Shown here one piece after another: positions 33,530-42,914 of a DNA stretch of 64,000 nucleotides (its first letter is position 1; every line of letters begins with the position of its first letter). The notes beneath the pieces were generated by a model. The model made no database searches. It saw only the letters and a program-made list of their open reading frames with translations, and was not told the origin of the DNA. This stretch comes from Paraburkholderia sp. BCC1885 (GTDB taxonomy: Bacteria > Pseudomonadota > Gammaproteobacteria > Burkholderiales > Burkholderiaceae): contig NZ_CAAJGM010000252.1 in NCBI RefSeq assembly GCF_900996235.1, forward strand, positions 186,001 through 250,000, given 5' to 3'. The position numbers and the translations under genes were made by a program.

Positions 33530-34958
33530 TCATCTGAGTAACGAACTTCGTGACCAGATAGCTTTCGATCGCTTCGGAGCCGCCCTCCGCGCCGTAACCA
33601 GATTCCTTCAAGCCGCCATTGGGTGTCTCGGGCAGAGCCAGACCAGCATGATTGATCGAGATCATGCCGCTCTCCAGCCCGTTCGAGATCCGGTGGGCCG
33701 AAGCGAGGGAACGCGTAAACGCGTACGCAGCGAGACCCACAGGGAGACGGTTCGCTTCCTTTATCGCGGCGTCCAGATCGGAGAACGGCAGTATCGGTGC
33801 GATCGGCCCGAACGGCTCTTCATTCATTACCTGCGCTTCAACCGGTACTTCGCCAATTACCGTCGGTGTGAAAAAATACCCCGCCCGGTCGATCTGCGTA
33901 CCGCCTGTCACAAGTCGCGCACCCCGTGCAAGCGCATCCGCCAGCAGGCGCTCCATCGCATCCACGCGCCGACGATTCGCAAGCGGGCCCATGCCCGTAG
34001 TCTCGTCAAGTCCATCGCCTACGCGAAGTGCCCTGGCAACCACAGAAAACTCCTCGACGAACTGCGCGTAGACACGTTCATGCACCAGAAAGCGGGTCGG
34101 CGATATGCAAACCTGGCCGGCATTGCGGAACTTGCCTGCGGCCAATATACGCGCCGCGTTGCTGATGTCGGCGTCCTCACATACGAGGACCGGAGCGTGG
34201 CCACCCAGTTCCATCGTCATACGCTTCATATGCGCACCCGCCTGGGCAGCGAGCTGCTTGCCGACAGCGGTGGAGCCCGTAAACGTGATCTTGCGCACCA
34301 CAGGATGCGCAATAAGATGCGTGGACATCTGTGCCGGATCGCCGAACACCAGCGCGATCACGCCTGGCGGCACACCGCCATCGGCAAATGCCTGTACCAG
34401 CGCGGCCGGCGAGGCAGGTGTTTCTTCCGGCCCTTTGGCGATAATCGAACATCCTGCAGCCAGTGCGGCCGAGATTTTCCGGACCAGCTGATTGATCGGG
34501 AAATTCCAGGGCGAAAATGCCGCCACCACACCGACCGGCTCACGCAGTACATTTTGTGAGACGAAGGTTGATCTCGGAGGAATCACGCGGCCATATGCGC
34601 GCATCGCTTCTCCCGCAAACCATTCGACAACATCGGCAGCCACCAGTGTTTCCAGACGCGATTCCGTCAAGGGTTTTCCCTGCTCGAGCGTCATCAGCGT
34701 TGCAATTGCCTCGATACGCTCGCGCAGCAGTCCAGCAACCGTATACATGATCCGCGCACGCTCACGTGCGGGCGTGCGACGCCAGATGTCAAAACCCCGC
34801 TCGGCGGCACTCAGCGCGTCTTCGAGATCCGTCGTGGTCGCACTCGAAACGGTGCCGATCACCACACCCGTTGCGGGATTCGTGACAGGCAACGTGGCAC
34901 CTGTCGAGCCAGCTCGCCAATGGCCGTCGATGTAAAGCTGCGTATTGGGATAGTTCAT
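33522..34958 (-). CDS. NAD(P)-dependent aldehyde dehydrogenase, succinate-semialdehyde type
   Basis: A 478-residue aldehyde dehydrogenase close to GabD. It shows FSPWNFPINQLVRKI, the Rossmann FTGSTAVGKQL, the catalytic glutamate in MELGGHAPVLV and the cysteine in NAGQVCISPTRFL. The preferred substrate is probably a semialdehyde. It is followed by the RidA gene in an overlapping arrangement and is preceded, 92 nt away, by an alcohol dehydrogenase gene. Together these enzymes could convert an amino alcohol or amine-derived aldehyde to the acid. Confidence 0.87.
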   Translation of the reverse strand: MNYPNTQLYIDGHWRAGSTGATLPVTNPATGVVIGTVSSATTTDLEDALSAAERGFDIWRRTPARERARIMYTVAGLLRERIEAIATLMTLEQGKPLTESRLETLVAADVVEWFAGEAMRAYGRVIPPRSTFVSQNVLREPVGVVAAFSPWNFPINQLVRKISAALAAGCSIIAKGPEETPASPAALVQAFADGGVPPGVIALVFGDPAQMSTHLIAHPVVRKITFTGSTAVGKQLAAQAGAHMKRMTMELGGHAPVLVCEDADISNAARILAAGKFRNAGQVCISPTRFLVHERVYAQFVEEFSVVARALRVGDGLDETTGMGPLANRRRVDAMERLLADALARGARLVTGGTQIDRAGYFFTPTVIGEVPVEAQVMNEEPFGPIAPILPFSDLDAAIKEANRLPVGLAAYAFTRSLASAHRISNGLESGMISINHAGLALPETPNGGLKESGYGAEGGSEAIESYLVTKFVTQMNV

Positions 34959-35050
34959 GGATTACCTTCCTGATTCCCGCGGAGGGATGCATTACGCGGT
35001 CGGCGCACTGATGCACGCCGACCTCATTCGAAACAATGAACGCGCGTCGT

Positions 35051-36112
35051 TCAGGCCGCGTCCGTCCTGAGCACCAGACGTCCTGTAACCTTGCCGTCGC
35101 GCAGGCGCATCAGCGCAGCATTGGCTTCGTCCTGAGGTACCAGTTCGATCGGAATCGGCGCGAGTTTGCCGGCTTGAGCAAGTGCCACCAGCGCGCGCAA
35201 ATCGTCCGGAGAGCCCACGAAACTTCCCTGCACGGTCATCGCACGCGTCGCCATCACCGGAAGCGCGAGCGTGATTTCACCGCCAAACAGACCCACCTGG
35301 ATCAGTTTGCCACCCTTGCGCAGGGCATCGAACGAAAAACGCGCAGTAGCCGATCCGTTGACGAAATCGATAACCGCAGCGACCGGGCCACCACAAGCCT
35401 CGATGATGCGCTGCGCCACCTTCTCGCCGGAGCTGTCCACCACTGTGGTTGCACCGGCCTCGAGCGCGGCTGCCCGCTTTTCTGCGGAGATGTCTGCGAC
35501 CACCAGATTGCGATGACCCATCGCGCGCAATACCGCAATCGCGTTCAGGCCCAGCCCACCCGCACCCACCAGCACCAGCGGTGCGTCAGGCGACATCGGC
35601 ATGACCTTGCTTGCCGCCGAGTAAACCGTAATGCCCGAACAGGCATAGGTCGCGGCGACAGCTGGATCGAGCGAACCGGGATCGACCAGATGGCGCGGGT
35701 GCGGTGCAACGACGTGAGAACCATAGCCCCCATGCTGATAAACCCCGATGCTGCGAGGCGTCTGGCACATGTTGTCGTGCTCCGAGGTACATGCCTCGCA
35801 TAAGCCACACCCGACCCAAGGGTAGACAATCCGGGTGTCACCGACCTCGACACCTTCCGCTTCCGGGCCAAGTTTAACCACGCGCCCGACGATCTCATGC
35901 CCCATGGCGAGCGGCAGCGTCATGCCACGTTCCACCATGCTCAGACGCTTGCCGCCGCCAAGGTCGTAATAGCCTTCCCAGATATGTAAATCCGAGTGGC
36001 AGACACCACAATGTGTCACTTCCAGCAACACCTGTGTTCCCGTCGGCTCAGGGGTCGGCATCGTGATCGAACGTAGCGGTTGCCCGCATTCGCATACAGC
36101 CCATGCTTTCAT
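35051..36112 (-). CDS. Zinc-dependent alcohol dehydrogenase, MDR type
   Basis: A 353-residue NAD(P)-dependent alcohol dehydrogenase. The catalytic zinc ligands are in HCGVCHSDLH and MGHEIVGR, and the structural zinc cluster in CGLCEACTSEHDNMC. The nucleotide-binding VGAGGLGLNAIAVL follows. MKAWAVCECGQP at 36112 is the natural start; the open frame extends to 36193. It lies between the aldehyde dehydrogenase and an ABC importer, all on the minus strand, so it likely oxidises the imported alcohol or a derivative. Confidence 0.88.
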   Translation of the reverse strand: MKAWAVCECGQPLRSITMPTPEPTGTQVLLEVTHCGVCHSDLHIWEGYYDLGGGKRLSMVERGMTLPLAMGHEIVGRVVKLGPEAEGVEVGDTRIVYPWVGCGLCEACTSEHDNMCQTPRSIGVYQHGGYGSHVVAPHPRHLVDPGSLDPAVAATYACSGITVYSAASKVMPMSPDAPLVLVGAGGLGLNAIAVLRAMGHRNLVVADISAEKRAAALEAGATTVVDSSGEKVAQRIIEACGGPVAAVIDFVNGSATARFSFDALRKGGKLIQVGLFGGEITLALPVMATRAMTVQGSFVGSPDDLRALVALAQAGKLAPIPIELVPQDEANAALMRLRDGKVTGRLVLRTDAA

Positions 36113-36202
36113 GCTCTTTACTCCAGAATCACTTCGTACAGGGATGGATCCGGCGGTCGCTCGCGGTTTGAATACCGGATTGCCACCTGACAAACGGATC
36201 AG

Positions 36203-36922
36203 TCAATGAATGTGTCGCAGAAAATCCTTGAACCGCTGGCTCGGCGGATGAGAAAGCAATTCGGGCGTGCCATCGTGAGCAATTCGTCCCGCGTCGGTAA
36301 ACAGCAGCCGTGTGCCGACGCGCCGTGCAAATTCGATTTCGTGCGTTACCACGACCATCGTCATGCCGTCCGCAGCCAGTGCCTGCATAACGCGCAGTAC
36401 CTCGTGACGCAACTCAGGATCAAGTGCCGAGGTCGGCTCGTCGAAGAGCATCAACTTCGGCTGCACTGCCAGCGAACGCGCGATAGCGACACGCTGCTGC
36501 TGTCCACCCGACAACTGGGACGGATAGTGATCGCGGCGCTGGCTCATGCCTACTTTCTCGAGCAGGTGCCCGGCAATTTCGGCAGCTTCAGCCTTCGACT
36601 GGCCTCGCGCACGAATCGGACCGAACATGACATTCTCCAGCGCCGTCATATGCGGAAAAAGATTGAACTGCTGAAAGACCATGCCTGCTTCAAGGCGTAT
36701 CTGCCGCAAGTCGCGCGACGAACCTCGCACACTCAGCCCGTCCACGAACAGGTCGCCGTCGGATATCTGCTCCAGTCCGTTGATGCATCTGAGCATGGTC
36801 GACTTGCCCGAGCCGGATGGCCCGATCACGACCGCAACCTCCCCTTGCCCGATCTGCAGATCGATACGATCAAGAATCGTGACGTCTCCAAATCGCTTAA
36901 CTGTTTTCTGAAACGAAATCAT
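36203..36922 (-). CDS. Amino acid ABC transporter ATPase (GlnQ-like)
   Basis: A 239-residue ATPase. Walker A is GPSGSGKST, the signature is LSGGQQQRVAIARSLA and Walker B is LMLFDEPTSALDPE. It forms an importer with the permease at 36919, whose stop it overlaps by 4 nt, and the binding protein at 37610. The family usually imports polar amino acids or related compounds. Confidence 0.9.
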   Translation of the reverse strand: MISFQKTVKRFGDVTILDRIDLQIGQGEVAVVIGPSGSGKSTMLRCINGLEQISDGDLFVDGLSVRGSSRDLRQIRLEAGMVFQQFNLFPHMTALENVMFGPIRARGQSKAEAAEIAGHLLEKVGMSQRRDHYPSQLSGGQQQRVAIARSLAVQPKLMLFDEPTSALDPELRHEVLRVMQALAADGMTMVVVTHEIEFARRVGTRLLFTDAGRIAHDGTPELLSHPPSQRFKDFLRHIH

Positions 36923-37572
36923 GGCGTGGCAATACCTCTCTCAACCAGACGCAGCATCGCAGCGATACAGGTGATCAGCAGTAGATAGATAACGGCGACC
37001 GTACTCCAGATCTCAATTGCCTTGAAATTGGAGGCCATAATCGCCTGCCCTTCGCGGGTCAGTTCAGCCACGCCAATCACGAGAAATATCGAGGTGTCCT
37101 TGACGCTCGCGATCACCTGGTTGCCGAGTGGCGGAATTGCGCGACGAAGCGCAAGCGGCGCGAGGACGTAGGTCAGGATGCGCCAGAACGGCAGGCCCAT
37201 TGCAAGTGCTGCCTCGTACATGCCGCGGGGCACGCTCTGCAGGGCGCCCCGGAATATCTCGGCAAAAAAGGCGCCTGAATTCACAGCTATCGTCAGGCTG
37301 GCAGCAGCGAATCCGCTCATCTTGATGTCGGCCATCATCGGCAAGGCAAAGTAAATGAACATCACCTGCACAACAATTGGCGTGCCGCGGATCAACCCGA
37401 CATAGGCATTGGCTACCGGAGTGAGGAAACGGCTATAGCTCAACACCGCACCGGCTACCGCACCGATAACCAGACCACCACAGATGCCGCACAGGGCAAT
37501 CAGAATGGTCAATTTCAGACCACCGCCCAGATCGGGCAGAGCAGACGCGACCGCGCCCCAGTCAAAGTTCAT
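36919..37572 (-). CDS. Amino acid ABC transporter permease
   Basis: A 217-residue inner-membrane permease of the HisMQ/GlnP type with several hydrophobic segments and the EAA loop (GALQSVPRGMYEAALAMGLP). MNFDWGAVASALPD at 37572 is the natural start; the frame is open 30 codons upstream. It overlaps the ATPase gene and follows the binding protein gene by 37 nt, so the three form one operon. Confidence 0.88.
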   Translation of the reverse strand: MNFDWGAVASALPDLGGGLKLTILIALCGICGGLVIGAVAGAVLSYSRFLTPVANAYVGLIRGTPIVVQVMFIYFALPMMADIKMSGFAAASLTIAVNSGAFFAEIFRGALQSVPRGMYEAALAMGLPFWRILTYVLAPLALRRAIPPLGNQVIASVKDTSIFLVIGVAELTREGQAIMASNFKAIEIWSTVAVIYLLLITCIAAMLRLVERGIATP

Positions 37573-37609
37573 AGTGTCTTCTCCATGCTTGATATGGGTT
37601 GGGCCAGAC

Positions 37610-38365
37610 TCACGAGGGATCCTTGCCGAACCACTTCCTGTAAATCTGTTTATACCGGCCATCAGCCTTCATCCTTGCGAGCTCCGCGTCGACGGGGGCC
37701 ACAAGCTTGCTGCCCTTCTGAAAACCGATACCGTATGCGTAACCATTCTCGAGCGGTGGCTCGATCAGACGGACCTTTCCCTTGCCTTCCGTGTTGGCGT
37801 AGTAAAGCAGGTTCGGTGTGTCATGCACCACGGCATCGACCCGGCCCGTCTGCAGTTCGAGCAGCGCATTGACAATGTTCGGATACTGGTGGATGTCGAC
37901 GTTCTTGAGCGAGTGCTCGAGATAGTCGACGGTAGCTGTACCGGTCTCGGCACCGACGGATTTCCCCTGAAGATCAGCCGCAGTATTGAGGCCCCTGGTA
38001 TCGACACGCACAACCGCGCTGTATCCGCTCTGGTAATAGGGATCCGAGAAGTCGATCACCTTCTTCCGTTCGTCCCGGATATACAGCCCGGCCAGCACGA
38101 CATCGACGTTTCGGGTTTCGAGTGCCGGGATCAAACCGCTGAAGTCCATGGGCTGCAACCGCCACTTGATACCGAGTCCCCTGGCTATCTCGGTCCACAG
38201 ATCGATGTCAAAACCGACATACTGATTGCCCTGTTTGAATTCAAACGGAAGAAACGAAGTGTTGCAGCCGACAACCACTTCGTCTTGCTGCGCGAAGACA
38301 GAGGGAGAGATAGAAGTAAGCAGCGCTGCTGCAACTGCACATTTGAATAAAACACGTCGACGCAT
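37610..38365 (-). CDS. Amino acid ABC transporter substrate-binding protein
   Basis: A 251-residue SBP_bac_3 protein with a signal peptide to about residue 25 (ending SPSVFA). VVVGCNTSFLPFEFKQGNQY, VGFDIDLWTEIARGLG and GAETGTATVDYLEH are typical of polar amino acid binding proteins. Acidic and aromatic residues line the expected ligand positions, but the ligand cannot be read off. It leads the transport operon, transcribed toward the alcohol and aldehyde dehydrogenase genes. Confidence 0.9.
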   Translation of the reverse strand: MRRRVLFKCAVAAALLTSISPSVFAQQDEVVVGCNTSFLPFEFKQGNQYVGFDIDLWTEIARGLGIKWRLQPMDFSGLIPALETRNVDVVLAGLYIRDERKKVIDFSDPYYQSGYSAVVRVDTRGLNTAADLQGKSVGAETGTATVDYLEHSLKNVDIHQYPNIVNALLELQTGRVDAVVHDTPNLLYYANTEGKGKVRLIEPPLENGYAYGIGFQKGSKLVAPVDAELARMKADGRYKQIYRKWFGKDPS

Positions 38366-39001
38366 GGTTGTCCCCTTTTCTGACGGTCTGCATTTATTGG
38401 AAGCAACGATTGTCCTGCGTCTTATTTTTTTCTTCGCTTAATTTTGGGCCACGTCGCGACGACATTTGGGCCATCGCGGAATTGAAAAGTTAACCTGTCG
38501 CGGAAAGCCGGATATGCCCGATGGACACAACCCACTTTAGCCATCGCCACAGCATCGGGACACACGCCGGCCTGTTCGCTGCATCCATGACGGATTCTGC
38601 TACGGGGAATATCTGCCCAACCGGCCAGTGATGATGCTGAAATACATGCGCCCACAACGGACACCCTGCCTGCATTCATCCATAGCTGCCTGAGTTCACC
38701 CGGCGATGCGCGTGGCGGCAACCCTGAAATCCGCCCGTCGCAACGGTGGATTTCCAGAAACGCCTGCGTGAAGACCGCCCTTAGCGACTCAAGCACGGGA
38801 TCCTGCAACTACGACGACTCGTGCGCGAACCCGATCGTGGTGAACAGACCTTATAGACCTTATCGTCCTGCGGATGGCACGAAAACACGTCAATCTGTCC
38901 GTCAGCCGCGTCTCGAAATCATTTCCTCATCGACGTCAGGCATTCAGAATTTCGTCAGTCGTGAGGCACTTCCGCCCACGTATGCAACGGAGAGTTCGAA
39001 G
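38366..39001. other. Intergenic, possible regulatory spacer
   Basis: A 636-bp divergent spacer between the ABC binding protein and the M24 peptidase-like gene. Open frames in it have no recognisable product. It should carry promoters for both directions. No convincing operator was seen. Confidence 0.4.
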
Positions 39002-39685
39002 ATGAGCGAAATTCTTGCATCGGCCGAGCGTGTCGGCCCAGCGTTTTCCGTCGATGGCATGCTGCTGGCACGCCAGAAGACCCGCGAAGCCATTCGCCAG
39101 ATCGCGGCAAACGTCAAGCCCGGCATGGTCGAGGAAGATGCAGTGGAAATGGCCAAGAGTGTTCTCGTCGGGTCCGGCCTGGCCCTGAGCTGGCATCCGA
39201 CTCGTGTGCGCTTCGGCAGCAACACGATCAAGCCGATGAAGCAGGCGTCAGTTCCCGGTGTCGTCCTCCAGGAAAACGATATCTTCTTCGTCGATATCGC
39301 CCCCCGCGTCGAGTCCTGGGAAGGCGACGGCGGCGCATCGTTCGTCATCGGGCACAACGAGACCTATGAGCGCTGTGCGCGTGATGCGGAGCGCCTGTTC
39401 CATGAAGTTCGTGGTGTCTGGGAAAACAAGAAGCTGACCGGCCAGGCACTGTACGCCTATGCCGACGAGACGGCACGCTCGATGGGTTGGGAACTGAACT
39501 TCGATCTGCCAGGCCACCGGGTATCGGATTTCCCGCATGCCACGATCTATACCGGATCGCTCGCAGACCTCGACGCTACGCCGTCTGCCATGCGCTGGAT
39601 TCTGGAGATTCATCTCCGTGATCCGCAGAAGCGGTTCGGTGCTTTCTTCGAAGACATGCTGCTCGACGACGAGTTCTACAGCTAG
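39002..39685 (+). CDS. M24 family metallohydrolase
   Basis: A 227-residue member of the pita-bread (methionine aminopeptidase/creatinase) fold, shorter than most relatives. Metal ligands can be seen as the aspartates in FFVDIAP and EGDGGASF, the histidine in DLPGHRVSDF, the glutamate in WILEIHLRDP and that in FFEDMLL. ATG at 39002 (MSEILASAERV) is favoured over the open frame from 38768. It is in front of the FAD reductase and divergent from the ABC importer. It may cleave an amide or N-acyl bond of the imported compound. Confidence 0.8.
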   Translation: MSEILASAERVGPAFSVDGMLLARQKTREAIRQIAANVKPGMVEEDAVEMAKSVLVGSGLALSWHPTRVRFGSNTIKPMKQASVPGVVLQENDIFFVDIAPRVESWEGDGGASFVIGHNETYERCARDAERLFHEVRGVWENKKLTGQALYAYADETARSMGWELNFDLPGHRVSDFPHATIYTGSLADLDATPSAMRWILEIHLRDPQKRFGAFFEDMLLDDEFYS

Positions 39686-39784
39686 GCAGCACGACCAGAC
39701 AGCAGCGCCTGCCAGTACCGGTCCAGTACGAAGGCAGGCACCGCAGTTCTTTCACCCCATTCCAGCAAGGAAAGTCACGGTCTT

Positions 39785-40945
39785 ATGAAAAACAGGCGGA
39801 TTGTCATTGTCGGCAGTGGACTGGGCGGTTATTCCATCGCTCAGGAACTGCGAAAGCGGGACGACAACCTGAACATCGTCCTTGTCACCGGAGAAGCCGG
39901 CGCCAGCTATTCGAAGCCCATGCTGTCGAATGCGATCGCACAGCAGCGACCGGCCGCGCAATGGATCACATCCTCATCCGAGGCGATGGCAGCACGTCTG
40001 AACCTGACCTTGAAGAGCCGGGAACAGGTCGTCTCCATTGATGTCGCGAACCGGCGTGTCGAAACATCGGCGGCCCATCTCGACTACGACGCGCTTGTCC
40101 TTGCGACCGGTGCCGAACCGGCCAGACCGCCCGTTGCCGGCGACGCCGCTCAGGATGTACTGGTCGTCAACGACCTCGACGACTACACCCGCTTCCGTGA
40201 AGTTGTCGAAGGTGCGCAGCGCGTTCTGCTGATCGGTGCAGGCTTGATCGGCTGCGAATTCGCCAACGATCTGCTCCACGCCAATATCACGCCCATTGTC
40301 GTCGATCCCGGCCCTCGTCCGCTGGCTTCGCTCGTCCCCTCCGAGACTGGCCTCGCACTACAGCGTGCGCTCGAAGCCGGCGGTGTCCAGTGGCACTTCG
40401 GAAAGACGGTGCAATCGATCACGGCAGCAAATCCTGGTTATGCAGTGACCCTCGACAACGGAGAAATCGTCAAGGTCGATGCAGTCCTGTCTGCCATCGG
40501 CCTGCGACCACGGACTCAACTCGCCCGGGCCGCCGGCCTGCGCGTCAATCGCGGCATTGTCGTGGACAATTACGGTTGCAGCAGTCATCCGGATATCTAT
40601 GCCATTGGAGACTGTGCGGAGTACCCTGATGGACTCCATCCGTTCGTGCGTCCCATCCTGGTTGCAGCGAAGGCCATGGCGGCCACGCTCCTTGACACGC
40701 CGACGCCCATCGTCCTTCCCACGCTACCGGTTACCGTAAAAACGCCGCTCCATCCTGTGGTCGCCCTGCCTCCCGAGGCCGGAATAGTCGGCGCCTGGAT
40801 CTCCGAGTCCGATGGCGAGAACAGCCATCTCGTCTTCTGGAACAACGAGGGCAGCATCTCCGGATTCTCGCTCAGCGGGACGTCGTCATCGGCGCGTGCC
40901 CAGGCGTTGCTCAAGCAGATCAGCGTACAACCGGCACATGCCTGA
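39785..40945 (+). CDS. FAD-dependent pyridine nucleotide-disulfide oxidoreductase, rubredoxin-reductase-like
   Basis: A 386-residue flavoprotein. FAD-binding motif VIVGSGLGGYSIAQELR is at the N-terminus, the NAD motif is VLLIGAGLIGCEFAND, and the second FAD motif is YAIGDCAEYP. It matches rubredoxin/ferredoxin reductases (RubB/NorW group) and lacks the redox CxxxxC of the disulfide reductases. No rubredoxin gene was seen nearby. It is 99 nt after the M24 gene and may be co-transcribed. Its electron acceptor is unknown. Confidence 0.83.
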   Translation: MKNRRIVIVGSGLGGYSIAQELRKRDDNLNIVLVTGEAGASYSKPMLSNAIAQQRPAAQWITSSSEAMAARLNLTLKSREQVVSIDVANRRVETSAAHLDYDALVLATGAEPARPPVAGDAAQDVLVVNDLDDYTRFREVVEGAQRVLLIGAGLIGCEFANDLLHANITPIVVDPGPRPLASLVPSETGLALQRALEAGGVQWHFGKTVQSITAANPGYAVTLDNGEIVKVDAVLSAIGLRPRTQLARAAGLRVNRGIVVDNYGCSSHPDIYAIGDCAEYPDGLHPFVRPILVAAKAMAATLLDTPTPIVLPTLPVTVKTPLHPVVALPPEAGIVGAWISESDGENSHLVFWNNEGSISGFSLSGTSSSARAQALLKQISVQPAHA

Positions 40946-41042
40946 GCGGAAACGTGCATCAACAACCGATGCACGGCGACATCCGCCGCGCGTGTTATAG
41001 ATACGCATCCAGCGTCAACGACTATGTCTCCCTTCTTGACCG

Positions 41043-42011
41043 ATGTACAACGTTGCCCTACTCGTTTTTCCTGGCGTCCAGGCACTCGACGTGTTCGGCC
41101 CTTCGGATGTCTTCGCCGAGGCGAACCGCTTTCTTCTGCCCGATGCGCACTACCAGCTCGAATTGATCTCCACGGAACGAGAGGTACTGCGCTGCTCCAA
41201 CGGCCTGCGGATTCACCCCGACCGATATTTCGGCGACGTGGAGGACGAATATGACCTGCTGCTCGTCATGGGCGGGCCGGCCCTCGTGCAGGAAGCCCTC
41301 GACGAGGCCGTGCATGCGTGGCTCAGGGAAGCGAGCCGTCGCGCGCGACGCTTCGGATCAATCTGTAATGGCGCGCTGACACTCGCGCGGGCTGGACTCC
41401 TCGACGGCCGCGTCGTCACCACACACTGGAACGACGCGGCAGTACTGGCCGCACTGTGTCCGACAGCCCGGGTCGAGTCCGACCGGATCTTCATCCAGGA
41501 TGGCAATCTCTACACCTCGGCCGGCGTGACGGCCGGCATCGATCTTTCGCTATACCTGCTCGCCCAGGACCACGGCCCGGAGATCGCGCTGAACGTCGCA
41601 AAACGGCTGGTCGTGTTCCTCCAGCGCGCAGGCGGCCAGTCACAGTTCAGTCCCTACCTGACGCCCTATGCCGAAGCATCATCCCCCATCGCGCAGATAC
41701 AGCAATACGTACTCGGACACATAGGCGATGACCTCAGTATCGAGACGCTGGCGGCGGTGGCCAGGATGAGCAAGCGCAACTTTTCACGCACCTTTGTCCG
41801 GGATACCCACATCACGCCGGCAGAATTTGTGGAAAGCGCACGCATCGATGCAGCCAGAGTCATGCTGGAAAACAGCACGATCCCGCTCAAGACCGTCGCC
41901 TATCGATGCGGCCTGCGAGACACGGATCATCTGCGTATGGCGTTCAAACGCAGGCGGGGTGTGACACCACAGCAATATCGCCTCAATTTTGCATCCCAGA
42001 TCGAACGTTGA
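41043..42011 (+). CDS. GlxA-type AraC regulator (DJ-1/PfpI domain)
   Basis: A 322-residue regulator with a DJ-1/PfpI domain (VALLVFPGVQALDVFGPSDV at the start, FGSICNGALTLARAGLLDGR around the conserved cysteine) and a C-terminal AraC double helix-turn-helix (VARMSKRNFSRTFVRDTHIT). The second of three such genes here. It lies 97 bp after the FAD reductase on the same strand and could regulate the M24/ABC/dehydrogenase cluster. Confidence 0.87.
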   Translation: MYNVALLVFPGVQALDVFGPSDVFAEANRFLLPDAHYQLELISTEREVLRCSNGLRIHPDRYFGDVEDEYDLLLVMGGPALVQEALDEAVHAWLREASRRARRFGSICNGALTLARAGLLDGRVVTTHWNDAAVLAALCPTARVESDRIFIQDGNLYTSAGVTAGIDLSLYLLAQDHGPEIALNVAKRLVVFLQRAGGQSQFSPYLTPYAEASSPIAQIQQYVLGHIGDDLSIETLAAVARMSKRNFSRTFVRDTHITPAEFVESARIDAARVMLENSTIPLKTVAYRCGLRDTDHLRMAFKRRRGVTPQQYRLNFASQIER

Positions 42012-42102
42012 ATTCTACTTTTCTCGCCACTGCGTCCCCACTATCTACCATATGCCCCGCTCGCCACGCCATCGTCATTCCCGGCCGCACTTCTCCCGTC
42101 AG

Positions 42103-42552
42103 ATGCTGCTTCCGCTGCCGCCCGCATCGGTGTGCAATCGCTCGCTGAGATTCCACTCCAGCCTGACAGCAATGCAGATGGGATTCGGGGCACCAGAGCA
42201 CCTCGTCCATCTTGCGAACCTGATGTACATCGTCTGGTTCCTCCAGCGTGCCGGCTACGGAAGCCTCGAACTGTCTGATTACCACACGGCTGAGCAGCAG
42301 GCGGAAAAAGCCGACCTGCGTGGCATGGAGACCAGGAGGTGGATGCTTGACGATGAAGGTTATCCGCCCTTCGAGCGCATCCTCTCGCTGCATGATCAGC
42401 AGATAGGGGCCGCCCCCGCACACGCGATCATCTCCGCGGAGAACGAACTGGCGCGTTTTCTCGCAAGCGATTCCCCCTCTCTCTTGCCGGATTCAGCACT
42501 GAAACCCGGCGCCCCTACACTGGAGCAAGACACCGGCCAGTGCACCGCCTAG
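42103..42552 (+). CDS. Hypothetical protein
   Basis: A frame of about 150 residues from the ATG at 42103; ATGs at 41989, 42052 and 42172 are alternatives and none has a clear ribosome site. The segment HLVHLANLMYIVWFLQRAGY to LSLHDQQIGAAPAHAIISAE has normal codon use and helical amphipathic character. No family was recognised. It is 92 nt after the GlxA regulator stop, or less with an earlier start. It may be a fragment. Confidence 0.4.
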   Translation: MLLPLPPASVCNRSLRFHSSLTAMQMGFGAPEHLVHLANLMYIVWFLQRAGYGSLELSDYHTAEQQAEKADLRGMETRRWMLDDEGYPPFERILSLHDQQIGAAPAHAIISAENELARFLASDSPSLLPDSALKPGAPTLEQDTGQCTA

Positions 42553-42567
42553 ACGCTCGGGAGAATC

Positions 42568-42914
42568 ATGTCTGAATCGAGAAACATCCTGCTTTTTTCC
42601 TACGGCACGCTCCAGCTCGAAGAGGTCCAGCTCGAATCTTTCGGTCGCCTCCCCCACCGAAAACCGGATCGCCTGCCGGTTATCAGCAGTCGCGCGTCGA
42701 GATCACTGATCCCGCAATCATCCGCATGAGCGGAACGAAATTTCATCTTATCGTGATGCCTACCGGCAACCCCGACGACGGAGCTCGCGGCACGGTATTC
42801 GAGATCACCCAGGCCGAGCTGGCTGCTGCCGACCGCCACGAAATCTCCGACTACAAACGCGTCAGCGTCGTACTTCGCTCCGGCCATCAGGCGTGAGTCT
42901 ACGTACGCGTCTGA
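42568..42914 (+). pseudogene. Gamma-glutamylcyclotransferase-like gene with frameshift and nonsense
   Basis: The start ATG (42568) opens MSESRNILLFSYGTLQLEEV, the hallmark of GGCT/AIG2-like proteins. Near 42677 a base appears to be missing, and the frame that follows reads GYQQSRVEITDPAIIRMSG to RHEISDYKRVSVVLRSGHQA. The next codon is TGA where a tryptophan (TGG) would be expected, after which VYVRV and a stop follow. Two lesions make it inactive. The intact protein would be about 115 residues. Confidence 0.7.

Noticed and set aside
38422..38808. A 128-residue minus-strand frame between the ABC binding protein and the M24 gene
   Set aside because: No ribosome site, no recognisable motif and poor codon pattern. 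It is treated as intergenic.
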